Assembly: GCA_045127535.1 (NCBI GenBank)
Contig: JBGVQN010000023.1
Location: forward strand, 1-25,388
Length of the DNA: 25,388 nucleotides
Direction of reading: 5' to 3'
Source: UBA2942 sp045127535
Lineage (GTDB): Bacteria; Bacillota; Clostridia; Lachnospirales; Lachnospiraceae
In this document: positions 15,866-22,883 of the stretch, piece by piece
How positions within the stretch are numbered: position 1 is the first letter of the stretch
How the letters are laid out: each line of letters begins with the position of its first letter
The notes under the pieces: generated by a model
What the model was told of the DNA's origin: nothing
Seen by the model: only the letters and a program-made list of their open reading frames with translations
The model's database searches: none
Program-made: the position numbers and the translations under genes

Positions 15866-16028
15866 GAAGATTGCAGGAAAGTGGCTTTGCCCGCCGAAGG
15901 AATAATACTCTCAGGTATCTGAAAAGATAGGACTGTAATCGGATGACACACTGGAGAATCTCTTAAATGAGTGCCGAAGGTGAAAGTGAATCAGTGGAAT
16001 TCGCGAATCTCTCAGGCAAAAGAACAGT
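15866..16028 (+). promoter_or_regulatory. Tandem glycine riboswitch
   Basis: Two glycine aptamers in series. Aptamer 1 has CCGCCGAAGG (15891-15900) and ACTCTCAGGTATCTGAAAAG (15907-15926). Aptamer 2 has GTGCCGAAGGTG (15971-15982) and TCTCTCAGGCAAAAGAACAG (16008-16027). The paired GCCGAAGG and CTCTCAGG motifs are the conserved core of the gcvT-type glycine RNA. It precedes a sodium/alanine-glycine symporter, so it senses the likely substrate. With a terminator between the riboswitch and the gene it probably controls transcription; whether glycine turns it on or off cannot be read from the sequence. Confidence 0.92.
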
Positions 16029-16049
16029 GCATATTTCGTGATAAATAGC

Positions 16050-16119
16050 CTTATTGCGATTTTTTTGTTTGCACGTCCGGAGATTTTTTTCCGGATTTTT
16101 TTGTTTCATATGCAATAAG
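16050..16119 (+). terminator. Expression platform of the glycine riboswitch
   Basis: TCCGG (16076-16080) and CCGGA (16091-16095) form a short stem followed by seven T (16096-16102). An outer perfect pair, CTTATTGC (16050-16057) with GCAATAAG (16112-16119), encloses it. The structure sits between aptamer 2 and the AGAGGAAG ribosome site of the symporter. Confidence 0.65.
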
Positions 16120-16145
16120 AGTTTTTACAGAAAGAGGAAGTAACG

Positions 16146-17498
16146 ATGGAACTTATTGAAAAAATGGTTGACGTAGTCAACATAGTACTTTGGGATTATT
16201 CTTTACTGATCTTATTATTGGGAACAGGCATTTTCTTTACCTTTCAGTTAAAATTTATCCAGGTTCGGAAATTTGGAGCAGGTATGAAAATGTTATTTGG
16301 TAACTTTTCACTCCGCGGTAAAAAAGATGGAAAAGGCTTAAGTTCATTTCAGGCTTTGACAACAGCGATTGCTGCCCAGGTAGGTACAGGTAATATTGCC
16401 GGTGCAGCTACAGCTATTGTATCCGGTGGACCAGGTGCAATTTTCTGGATGTGGGTGAGCGCATTCTTTGGAATGGCTACTATTTATGTGGAAGCCGTTA
16501 TGGCCCAGCATACAAGAGAAGAAAAAAATGGTAGATATGTAGGCGGTCCGATTTATTATATCAAATATGTTTTCCAGGGTAAATTGGGTAAATTTTTATC
16601 TGTATTTTTTTCCGCTGCTGTCATCTTAGCACTTGGATTTATGGGAAATATGGTGCAATCCAATTCCATTGGTGTAGCATTCAAAGCTGCATTTAATGCA
16701 AATCAATTGGCTGTTGGTATTTTTGTAGCAATTGTTGCAGGATTTATTTTTATCGGCGGCATCAAGCGTATTGCAAGTTTCACTGAAAAAATTGTTCCAA
16801 TCATGGCTGTATTATATGTAGTCGGATGCCTTGCGATCCTGGTGATGAATCCAGCGGGATTGGTAGAAGCCTTTAAGCAAATTTTTGTAGGTGCTTTTGA
16901 TCCCCAGGCAATTGCAGGTGGTGCACTTGGTGTAACAGTTCAGCAGGCTATGAGATACGGTGTTGCCAGAGGTTTATTCTCAAATGAGGCAGGTATGGGC
17001 TCTACACCTCATGCACATGCAACTGCAGATGTGAAGCACCCAAGTGATCAGGGCATCATTGCTATGATGGGTGTTTTCATTGATACATTTATTATTCTGA
17101 CAATGACAGCTTTGGTTATTCTTTCCACAGGTGTGCTTGGAAATGGGTTTACAGGTGCAGAATTGGCGCAAAGTGCATTTAATGCGGGATTTGGTTCATT
17201 TGGTAACGTATTTATTGCGTTTTGTATGTTATTCTTTGCCTTTACAACCATTATCGGATGGTATTATTTTGGTGAAGTAAATGTGCGCTCCTTATTTGGT
17301 GAAAAAGCAGTCAAAGTTTATGCAGTATTGGTAGTGCTATTTGTAGTGGTAGGTTCTACCTTAAAAGTAGATTTGGTATGGAATATGTCCGATATGTTTA
17401 ATGGACTTATGGTACTTCCTAACTTGATTGCATTGATTGCCTGTGTAGGAGTGGTAAAGAAACTTACAAAAGAATATGAAGAAAAAAGCAGAAAATAG
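16146..17498 (+). CDS. Alanine/glycine:cation symporter (AGCS family)
   Basis: 450-aa inner-membrane carrier that imports alanine or glycine with Na+ (or H+). About ten or eleven hydrophobic helices are visible. The AGCS signature is seen in SSFQALTTAIAAQVGTGNIAGAATAIVSGGPGAIFWMW (about residues 75-112), and later in RYGVARGLFSNEAGMGSTPHAHATADVKHPSDQG (about 270-303). The length is normal. AGAGGAAGTAACG precedes the ATG. It is the only gene behind the tandem glycine riboswitch, which makes glycine the likely physiological substrate. A terminator at 17534-17607 ends the unit. Confidence 0.95.
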   Translation: MELIEKMVDVVNIVLWDYSLLILLLGTGIFFTFQLKFIQVRKFGAGMKMLFGNFSLRGKKDGKGLSSFQALTTAIAAQVGTGNIAGAATAIVSGGPGAIFWMWVSAFFGMATIYVEAVMAQHTREEKNGRYVGGPIYYIKYVFQGKLGKFLSVFFSAAVILALGFMGNMVQSNSIGVAFKAAFNANQLAVGIFVAIVAGFIFIGGIKRIASFTEKIVPIMAVLYVVGCLAILVMNPAGLVEAFKQIFVGAFDPQAIAGGALGVTVQQAMRYGVARGLFSNEAGMGSTPHAHATADVKHPSDQGIIAMMGVFIDTFIILTMTALVILSTGVLGNGFTGAELAQSAFNAGFGSFGNVFIAFCMLFFAFTTIIGWYYFGEVNVRSLFGEKAVKVYAVLVVLFVVVGSTLKVDLVWNMSDMFNGLMVLPNLIALIACVGVVKKLTKEYEEKSRK

Positions 17499-17533
17499 GT
17501 TTTGAAACAGAACACTGAAAATAAAGCAGTATA

Positions 17534-17607
17534 AAAAGACCTGTCAGAAAATGATCAGTCCCTTGTCAAGCAGACAAGAGGCAGTCAGTCTCTGACAGGT
17601 TTTTTGT
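17534..17607. terminator. Bidirectional terminator after the AGCS symporter
   Basis: ACCTGTCAGA (17539-17548) pairs with TCTGACAGGT (17591-17600), with an inner CTTGTC/GACAAG stem. It is followed by TTTTT and preceded by AAAAA. It can serve both the symporter and the convergent MalY-like gene. Confidence 0.87.
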
Positions 17608-17619
17608 GTTCAGATATCT

Positions 17620-18831
17620 TTACGCATTGAATACATATTTATCCAGCCGTTCAAAGGCTTCTTTCACCCGAGACAATGGAAGAGCCAGATTCATACGCAG
17701 ATGACATAATCCATGGAACATCCGCCCGTCCTGTACAGCCACCCCTACATCCCAGGCAGCCTTTTCCACGTCTTCTATGGTCTTGCCATGCGCTTCACAC
17801 CACTTAGTACAATCTGCAAACAACATATAAGTACCCTGAGGCCTGGATACCTCTACCCCTTGGAAATGCTCCCGGATATATGCACAGGCAAAATCAATAT
17901 TACCGGCTATGGTCTCACATAATTCATCGGCCCACTCATATCCTGCAGGCTCATAAGCACCAATCAGAGCATACATAGACAGTACATTCATACTGTTGTA
18001 ATGCGACAGAGAAGATTCTTTATTGACCCGGTCACGGAGCCATTTGTTGTAAATAATATGGTAGCTGCCTACCAGACCTGCCAGGTTAAAGGTTTTGGAA
18101 GGTGCATAAAATGCCACCGTACGGTTCCGTGCATCCTCGCTGACACTCTGGGTAGGAATGTGTTTGCTGCCCGGCAGAATAATATCAGACCAGATCTCAT
18201 CGGAAATTACATATACATCATGTTTCTGGAAAATGGCCATAGCCTGTTGGATTTCCTGGCGTTCCCACACACGGCCGCATGGATTGTGGGGAGAGCAGAA
18301 TACTGCTGCATGGATGTGATGCTTTACAATTTTTTCCTCCATATCTGCAAAATCCATACGATAAATATTTTGCGCATCCAGTACCAGGGGAGAGTGGACA
18401 ATATGGTAGCCGTTGTTTTCAAGACTGTCTGTAAAACCGATGTAAGTAGGAGAGTGCAGCAGTACGTTGTCCCCTTTGGAGCAAAGCACATGCAAAGCGC
18501 TGATCACGCCTCCCAATACACCATTTTCATACCCGATATGGTCTTTGGTAAGCCCGGTCACGTGATTGCGGGTTTCCTGCCAGCGGATAATGGCATCAAA
18601 GTATTCATCTCTTGGCGCAAAATAACCAAATGCCGGATGGCTGGTCCGTTCCATAATGGCTTGTGTAATGGTGGGCACCACCGGGAAATTCATATCTGCC
18701 ACCCACATGGGGATCGGGTCAAAGCCTGCTTTTGGACTGGCTGGTGCAAAGCCTGGGGCACTGCCTAAGGCATCTACAGCAATGGCATCCTTGCCGTGCC
18801 GGTCTATGATAGAGGTAAAATCATACTTCAT
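17620..18831 (-). CDS. MalY/PatB-family PLP-dependent C-S lyase
   Basis: 403 aa, fold-type I PLP enzyme of the MalY/PatB group, usually annotated cystathionine beta-lyase or aminotransferase class I/II. The family opening is seen as DPIPMWVADMNFPVVPTITQAI. The cofactor-contact motif is FCSPHNPCGRVW (about residues 175-186), then VISDEIWSDIILPG. The Schiff-base lysine is in FYAPSKTFNLAGLVGS near 240. Likely reaction: cleavage of cystathionine or cysteine-type C-S bonds to pyruvate, ammonia and a thiol; an aminotransferase activity is also known in the family. ATG 18831 was chosen for the AAAGGATGAAGTGTAT ribosome site; the frame extends 15 codons upstream without support. The MITE-like element ends only 34 bp upstream. 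Confidence 0.87.
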   Translation of the reverse strand: MKYDFTSIIDRHGKDAIAVDALGSAPGFAPASPKAGFDPIPMWVADMNFPVVPTITQAIMERTSHPAFGYFAPRDEYFDAIIRWQETRNHVTGLTKDHIGYENGVLGGVISALHVLCSKGDNVLLHSPTYIGFTDSLENNGYHIVHSPLVLDAQNIYRMDFADMEEKIVKHHIHAAVFCSPHNPCGRVWERQEIQQAMAIFQKHDVYVISDEIWSDIILPGSKHIPTQSVSEDARNRTVAFYAPSKTFNLAGLVGSYHIIYNKWLRDRVNKESSLSHYNSMNVLSMYALIGAYEPAGYEWADELCETIAGNIDFACAYIREHFQGVEVSRPQGTYMLFADCTKWCEAHGKTIEDVEKAAWDVGVAVQDGRMFHGLCHLRMNLALPLSRVKEAFERLDKYVFNA

Positions 18832-18864
18832 ATACACTTCATCCTTTCTGTTGCAATCTAGTAT

Positions 18865-18971
18865 AGGCAATTGCAAAACACATTAACGGACGCTTTGAAA
18901 AGTATCTGTAAGAAAATACTTTCTTACAGATACTTCCCAAAGCTGATAGTGATACTTTATTGCGGTTGCCT
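18865..18971. repeat. Short copy of the palindromic MITE-like element
   Basis: Ends AGGCAATTGC (18865-18874) and GCGGTTGCCT (18962-18971). The inner arms, GCTTTGAAAAGTATCTGTAA (18892-18911) and its near-complement ending at 18943, match the arms of the element at 8210-8429 (GCTTTGTGAAGTGTCTGTAA). The central 100 bp of the longer copy is missing. Outside the right arm, CAAAGCTGATA matches the long copy's left end read in reverse. A TATACT sequence on the minus strand overlaps the left end and could be part of the MalY-like gene's promoter, but no good -35 accompanies it. Confidence 0.65.
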
Positions 18972-19104
18972 AATAACATAACTTGAGTTGTCTCAGACAT
19001 TCAAGACAGATATGCCGCATCAGCTCTGTACGGATATATCTGTTTTTATGGTAGCACTTTCTGAAGCGATGTCAAGATAGGTGATGGTGGGATGCTTTTC
19101 GAGG

Positions 19105-19134
19105 CTGGCATGGAATACCGTTTCGCAATTGCCT
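19105..19134. repeat. Solo end of the MITE-like family
   Basis: CGTTTCGCAATTGCCT (19119-19134) matches, in reverse complement, the left end of the element at 8210 (AGACAATTGCGAAACG). Homology extends a further 15 or so bases inward. Either this is a separate decayed copy, or 18865-19134 is one 270-bp composite element, since both termini carry the identical decamer AGGCAATTGC. Between them, 18972-19104 has a small hairpin (CAGATAT/ATATCTG) and no gene. Confidence 0.45.
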
Positions 19135-19148
19135 AAACAAATCAGATA

Positions 19149-19244
19149 GTGAAAGGTGAAATACAAGAAACTGAAGTAGAAAAGGAAACCGTAAGCGAAA
19201 CCTTTTCAGATGAATTAGAAAATCCAGAAATTTTTGAAGATTAA
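19149..19244 (+). pseudogene. Acidic C-terminal fragment next to the MITE end
   Basis: A 31-codon open frame from GTG 19149 to TAA 19242-19244 encodes a highly acidic peptide ending SDELENPEIFED. It has no ribosome site and begins 15 bp after the MITE-like end. It looks like the tail of a gene truncated by rearrangement. It could also be noncoding. The family is not recognisable. Confidence 0.3.
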
Positions 19245-19281
19245 CATTTCAGAAACATTTCTTAAAAATAACAAAAACAAT

Positions 19282-19301
19282 CGGGCGATATAATATGCCC
19301 G
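19282..19301. promoter_or_regulatory. Palindrome around a TATAAT box before the small-protein cluster
   Basis: CGGGC (19282-19286) and GCCCG (19297-19301) flank GATATAATAT, so a perfect -10 box (TATAAT, 19289-19294) lies inside the inverted repeat. No convincing -35 is found 16-18 bp upstream, which would suit an activator-dependent or repressor-occluded promoter. It lies about 30 bp upstream of the start of the first gene. Confidence 0.4.
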
Positions 19302-19329
19302 TAAATAAAAACAGAAAGAGGTAATCACA

Positions 19330-19698
19330 ATGAATAAAAACGATCAAGAATTTCTCGTACAGAAGATTCGCACTCAATACACCGAAAAGGAACATACCGG
19401 GCTTGACGAACTCAGAGAACTGGATGCAAAGGTCAAGCGCCCTGCAAATGTGTTTGCGTACATCTTCGGCAGCATAAGCGCACTTATTATGGGAAGTGGA
19501 ATGAGCCTTGCCATGACCGAAATCGGTGAAACAGTCGGTATTGCCAATCCTATGCTTTTCGGCATCATCATCGGTCTTGTCGGTATGTTTATGGCAATCA
19601 TCAACTATCCGCTGTATAAAGGAATTCTCGACTCCCGAAAAAAGAAATACGCCGATCAGATCCTTGATCTCAGCAATAAAATTATAGATAATCAGTGA
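19330..19698 (+). CDS. Small two-helix membrane protein (paralogue A)
   Basis: 122 aa. The N-terminal 35 residues are charged and helical (IRTQYTEKEHTGLDELRELD). Two transmembrane helices follow at about 42-62 and 72-95, with a short Gly-rich turn. The cytoplasmic tail is basic and helical (ILDSRKKKYADQILDLSNKIIDN). It is clearly paralogous to the protein at 19980-20360 (shared IR..Y, L..LR.LD..V, G.GM, GI.IG..G). Similar proteins in gut Clostridia are, from memory, sometimes labelled dihydropteridine reductase, but I see no reductase motif. Its leucine codons are almost all CTT and CTC with no TTA, unlike the TTA/CTG-rich neighbours, which suggests a different origin. AGAGGT precedes the ATG. 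Function unknown. Confidence 0.75.
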   Translation: MNKNDQEFLVQKIRTQYTEKEHTGLDELRELDAKVKRPANVFAYIFGSISALIMGSGMSLAMTEIGETVGIANPMLFGIIIGLVGMFMAIINYPLYKGILDSRKKKYADQILDLSNKIIDNQ

Positions 19699-19745
19699 TC
19701 CCAATAAACTGAAAATAAATAATAACAATAAAGGAGACTATTACA

Positions 19746-19874
19746 ATGGCAATTAAGGAATTTTTCAAGAACGCATTTCAGGATATGAAGGAGGGCGCCC
19801 AGGCACAGAAAGCGGTAACTAAGGCAAATATTGATGCAGCCAAAGCCGAGGAGGCAGGAATCAGCGGATTATGA
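19746..19874 (+). CDS. 42-aa soluble helical micro-protein
   Basis: Encodes a 42-residue peptide opening MAIKEFFKNAFQDMKEGAQA and rich in Ala, Lys and Glu, so likely one amphipathic helix. A good ribosome site (AAAGGAG, 19730-19736) lies upstream. I recall longer relatives in Lachnospiraceae with the same start (MAIKEFFKNAF.DMKE) followed by a long Ala/Glu/Lys coiled region, so this copy may be truncated; that is memory, not shown here. Its stop TGA overlaps the ATG of the next micro-ORF (ATGA, 19871-19874), which implies translational coupling, or a former single ORF split by a one-base change. Too short for routine gene calling. Confidence 0.6.
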   Translation: MAIKEFFKNAFQDMKEGAQAQKAVTKANIDAAKAEEAGISGL

Positions 19875-19978
19875 TTGCTGCCACAGGAGCGGGGGTAAGC
19901 GTTATTGTTATTATAATGGCGGTTTATATGATCGTTCGTACAACCAAGGAAATTAAAGCGATAAGGAGCGTAAATTAA
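19871..19978 (+). CDS. 35-aa single-pass membrane micro-protein
   Basis: Starts in the ATGA overlap with the preceding ORF and encodes 35 residues: a hydrophobic helix (GVSVIVIIMAVYMIV, about residues 8-22) followed by a basic tail (RTTKEIKAIRSVN). It has no separate strong ribosome site, so translation probably depends on termination of the upstream ORF. It ends one base before the ATG of the next gene, and AAGGAG near its 3' end serves as that gene's ribosome site. The tight packing argues that it is really translated. It might instead be the C-terminal half of a frameshifted fusion with the 42-aa ORF. Confidence 0.5.
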   Translation: MIAATGAGVSVIVIIMAVYMIVRTTKEIKAIRSVN

Positions 19979-19979
19979 A

Positions 19980-20360
19980 ATGGAAAACAATCAGAACAAA
20001 GAGAGCTTCAGTTATACCTATTCTGCAAGGCAGCAGGAAGAAATCAAAAGGATCAGGGACAGATACCTTCCGCCCGAAGAAGATAAAATGGAGCAACTGC
20101 GTCGGCTCGATCAAAGCGTAACATTTAAGGGAACTATCGTTTCCATTATCGTCGGCATTGCAGGCACACTGATGCTCGGTATTGGTATGTGCTGTACGAT
20201 GGTTTGGGAGGGTGTATGGTTCATTCCCGGCATCGTGATTGGTGTGCTCGGTATCGGTGTATTGGCATTGGCACATCCTGTTTTTACTGTGATTACAAAG
20301 AAAGAGCGTGATCGCATTGCTCCCGAAATTTTGAAACTGACAGAGGAATTGATGAAATAA
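19980..20360 (+). CDS. Small two-helix membrane protein (paralogue B)
   Basis: 126 aa, same architecture as the 19330 gene: a polar N-terminus (YSARQQEEIKRIRDRYLPPEEDKMEQLRRLD), two transmembrane helices at about 50-73 and 80-103, and a basic helical tail (ITKKERDRIAPEILKLTEELMK). The conserved features include IR..Y, LR.LD, G.GM and GIVIGVLG. It is the last gene of the four-gene cluster, starting one base after the micro-ORF stop, with ATAAGGAGCG as the ribosome site. The two paralogues may form a hetero-oligomer in the membrane; this is inference. A weak hairpin terminator follows. Function unknown. Confidence 0.75.
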   Translation: MENNQNKESFSYTYSARQQEEIKRIRDRYLPPEEDKMEQLRRLDQSVTFKGTIVSIIVGIAGTLMLGIGMCCTMVWEGVWFIPGIVIGVLGIGVLALAHPVFTVITKKERDRIAPEILKLTEELMK

Positions 20361-20386
20361 ATAACAGAGCTGTTTTGTGACAAATA

Positions 20387-20424
20387 ATTTTGGCAAACTG
20401 TAAAAAATGCCAAAATATTTCCTC
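20387..20424 (+). terminator. Weak terminator-like hairpin after the small-protein cluster
   Basis: ATTTTGGCA (20387-20395) pairs with TGCCAAAAT (20408-20416), followed by ATTTCCTC. The stem is AT-rich and the T-run short, so termination may be partial. Confidence 0.45.
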
Positions 20425-20456
20425 ATCACATTTTACAAAACCGTTTGAATGTCAGA

Positions 20457-20485
20457 TTGACTTTTCAGATTGGGAATGATACGAT
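20457..20485 (+). promoter_or_regulatory. Promoter of the aminotransferase gene
   Basis: TTGACT (20457-20462), 17-bp spacer, TACGAT (20480-20485), about 35 bp upstream of the start codon. Confidence 0.6.
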
Positions 20486-20520
20486 AGGTGAGGCAATATT
20501 TTTCTACAGGAGGAATCATG

Positions 20521-21804
20521 ATGACAGCATACAAGGATTTATCCAGAAGCGAGCTTGCATCTTTACAGGCTCAGTTAAATGCAGTTTACAAAGAGTACCA
20601 GGGCAAGGGTTTAAAGCTGAATATGGCAAGAGGTAAGCCGGCAGATGAGCAGCTTGACTTATCCATGTCTATGTTAGATATTTTAAACAGTAAAGAGGAT
20701 TTAAATGCAGAAGACGGTACAGACTGCAGAAATTACGGCGTACTGGATGGTATTCCGGAAGCAAAGAAGCTGATGGCAGATATGGTTGGCGTAAAGCCGG
20801 AGAATGTAATTGTATGTGGTGGTTCCAGCCTGAATATCATGTATGATATGATTGCTCGTTCCTTTACCCACGGTGTGTTAGGCAATACTCCATGGAGCAA
20901 GCTTGACAAGGTAAAGTTCTTATGTCCGGTTCCAGGATATGACAGACACTTTGCCATTACAGAGTTTTTCGGGGTAGAGATGATCAATATTCCTACAAAT
21001 GCTGACGGTCCGGATATGGATATGATCGAGGCGCTGGTGGCTTCTGATGATTCCATCAAGGGTATCTGGTGTGTACCAAAATACGGCAACCCAAGCGGTA
21101 TCGTATACAGCGAGACAGTGGTAAAGCGTATGGCTGCTTTAAAGCCTGCTGCACCTGACTTCCGTATTTACTGGGACAATGCATACGGCATCCATCATCT
21201 GTATTTTGATGATGTACAGGAGATCCCAGAGATCCTGTCTGCATGTGCAGAGGCAGGCAACCCAGACATGGTATATGAGTTCTGCTCAACCTCCAAGATC
21301 ACTTTCCCAGGCTCCGGTGTATCTGCAATTGCATCTTCTGTAGCCAACATCAACTCTATTAAGAGCATGATGAACTGGCAGATCATTGGTCATGATAAGA
21401 TCAACCAGCTGCGTCACGTACGTTTCTTCGGAGACATTAACGGTATGTTAAAGCATATGGAAAAGCATGCAGAGATCATGCGTCCAAAGTTCGAAGCAGT
21501 ATGTGACATCCTGGAGCAGGAGTTAGGCGGACTGGAGATCGGTTCCTGGACCAATCCAAAGGGCGGTTACTTTATCAGCTTTGATGCAATGGAAGGCTGT
21601 GCAAAGGCAATCGTTGCTAAGTGTAAAGAAGCTGGCATGGTACTGACAGGTGCTGGTGCTACATATCCATACGGCAAGGATCCACAGGATTCCAACATCC
21701 GTATTGCACCTTCTTACCCAACTCTTGAGGAGATCAAGGAAGCAACCAAGCTGTTTGCACTGTGTGTAAAGCTGGTAAGTGTAGAGAAGCTGTTAGAAGC
21801 TTAA
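20521..21804 (+). CDS. Aspartate aminotransferase-like PLP enzyme
   Basis: 427 aa, fold-type I aminotransferase. It resembles the distinct subgroup of aspartate aminotransferases (Pfam Asp_aminotransf type, about 430 aa) with the opening KGLKLNMARGKPADEQLDLS rather than classic AspC. Substrate/cofactor motifs are CGGSSLNIMYDMI (about 98-110), VPKYGNPSGIVYS (about 185-197), IYWDNAYGIHHL (about 218-229) and the Schiff-base lysine in FCSTSKITFPGSG (about 258-270). Expected reaction: transfer of the amino group between aspartate and 2-oxoglutarate. AGGAGG (20508-20513) lies 7 bases before ATG 20521; the adjacent ATG 20518 is also possible. A promoter precedes it and a terminator follows, so it is probably monocistronic. 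Confidence 0.9.
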   Translation: MTAYKDLSRSELASLQAQLNAVYKEYQGKGLKLNMARGKPADEQLDLSMSMLDILNSKEDLNAEDGTDCRNYGVLDGIPEAKKLMADMVGVKPENVIVCGGSSLNIMYDMIARSFTHGVLGNTPWSKLDKVKFLCPVPGYDRHFAITEFFGVEMINIPTNADGPDMDMIEALVASDDSIKGIWCVPKYGNPSGIVYSETVVKRMAALKPAAPDFRIYWDNAYGIHHLYFDDVQEIPEILSACAEAGNPDMVYEFCSTSKITFPGSGVSAIASSVANINSIKSMMNWQIIGHDKINQLRHVRFFGDINGMLKHMEKHAEIMRPKFEAVCDILEQELGGLEIGSWTNPKGGYFISFDAMEGCAKAIVAKCKEAGMVLTGAGATYPYGKDPQDSNIRIAPSYPTLEEIKEATKLFALCVKLVSVEKLLEA

Positions 21805-21843
21805 AATCAGTCCTTCCATATATTGGTGCCTACGTTTAACAGT

Positions 21844-21919
21844 AACTGTCATATGTATCCCTGATAAAGCTGCCATATACATTGGACAGCAGGGCAGGGA
21901 TGCCTGTGACAGTTTTTGT
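21844..21919 (+). terminator. Terminator of the aminotransferase gene
   Basis: AACTGTCA...ATCCCTG pairs with CAGGGAT...TGACAGTT, with an internal loop, followed by TTTTGTT. It lies 40 bases after the stop. Confidence 0.75.
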
Positions 21920-21920
21920 T

Positions 21921-21950
21921 ATATGGGAAAATTTTCTGAATTTCCCATAT
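21921..21950. other. Second hairpin before the arginase-fold gene
   Basis: ATATGGGAAA (21921-21930) and TTTCCCATAT (21941-21950) are perfect inverted arms with a 10-nt loop. It follows the terminator immediately. It may be an operator or a leader hairpin of the next operon. No clear promoter for 22056 was found in 21951-22055. Confidence 0.4.
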
Positions 21951-22055
21951 GATAAAAACCGTATGGACAGTCCCACTGGGGCTGGATATGGCAATTTAAG
22001 GAAGGCTGTATGTTGTGCGGCTGCATAGGTATAGACTGCAGCAGAAAGGCAATAT

Positions 22056-22868
22056 ATGATTCAGATTCTGGATTTTAACGGTTACTATCAAAATCAGACA
22101 TTTTATGAAGGAATTCCAACCATCTGGGTGGATCTTAGGGAACTAGAAGGCGTAAATGGGTATTGCGATGAGGAAGCCAAAAGAGAAATCATGGCAAAGA
22201 CGGCATCTTATATGCAGGCGTGTATAGATCAGCACAAGCTGCCTGTTTCATGGATCGGCAGCGGCAATTATCACTATAATGCATGTTTGCTGGTGGAACA
22301 GCTGAAAAATCCCTTTTCCCTGGTGGTGTTTGACCATCACCCTGATATGCAGCCCTCCTTTTTTTCGGAGCTGTTATCCTGTGGCTGCTGGGTCCTCCAT
22401 GCTTTGAAGCTGCCGTGTCTGAAAGAGGCAGTGCTTTTAGGGGTTAAGGAGGAGCTTTTACAGTCTCTTTCTGAAACCTTGCAGATAGAGCCATTGGAAA
22501 CCAGCAATCCATGGCTTTATCAGTATGTGTATCATGGAAAACAGATTTATGGTATACAGGAAGGTTTTTTTACACCGGATCATTTTTCAATGAAACAGTT
22601 GGAAAGCTGGCTGAAAAACTGGTTATCAGAGCCTGTATATATATCCATTGATAAGGATGCGCTTTTGGAACAGGAATGTCCCACTACCTGGGATGGAGGC
22701 AGTATGACCCTGGAGCAGATGCTGACCATATGCAGACACCTAAAATATAGTTACAGTCTTGCAGGGGCAGATGTGTGCGGTGAGGGGGATACAGAAGAAA
22801 CCCTGGCACGCAATCAATCTTGTAATCAGGCACTGGCAGAACTGTTTTGTGAGAGAGAAGGGTTTTGA
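22056..22868 (+). CDS. Arginase/ureohydrolase-fold protein
   Basis: 270 aa with the metal-site motifs of the arginase family: GSGNYHY (about residues 68-74, first His ligand), VVFDHHPDMQP (about 89-99, Asp/His/Asp ligands; the family norm is DAHXD), SIDKDAL (about 198-204, two Asp ligands) and GADVCGE (about 236-242). All expected Mn-binding positions are present, so it is probably an active hydrolase. The sequence differs from classic arginase and agmatinase and is shorter; guanidino-acid, formiminoglutamate or another ureohydrolase substrate is possible. AAAGG precedes the ATG. It is followed 15 bp later by an AEC transporter, which suggests import or export of its substrate or product. Confidence 0.82.
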   Translation: MIQILDFNGYYQNQTFYEGIPTIWVDLRELEGVNGYCDEEAKREIMAKTASYMQACIDQHKLPVSWIGSGNYHYNACLLVEQLKNPFSLVVFDHHPDMQPSFFSELLSCGCWVLHALKLPCLKEAVLLGVKEELLQSLSETLQIEPLETSNPWLYQYVYHGKQIYGIQEGFFTPDHFSMKQLESWLKNWLSEPVYISIDKDALLEQECPTTWDGGSMTLEQMLTICRHLKYSYSLAGADVCGEGDTEETLARNQSCNQALAELFCEREGF

Positions 22869-22883
22869 GTAAAAGGAGCTGTT

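Noticed and set aside
18001..18768. Long open frame (255 codons) on the plus strand inside the MalY-like gene
   Set aside because: Antisense shadow of a well-supported PLP enzyme; the translation has no recognisable domain and no ribosome site.
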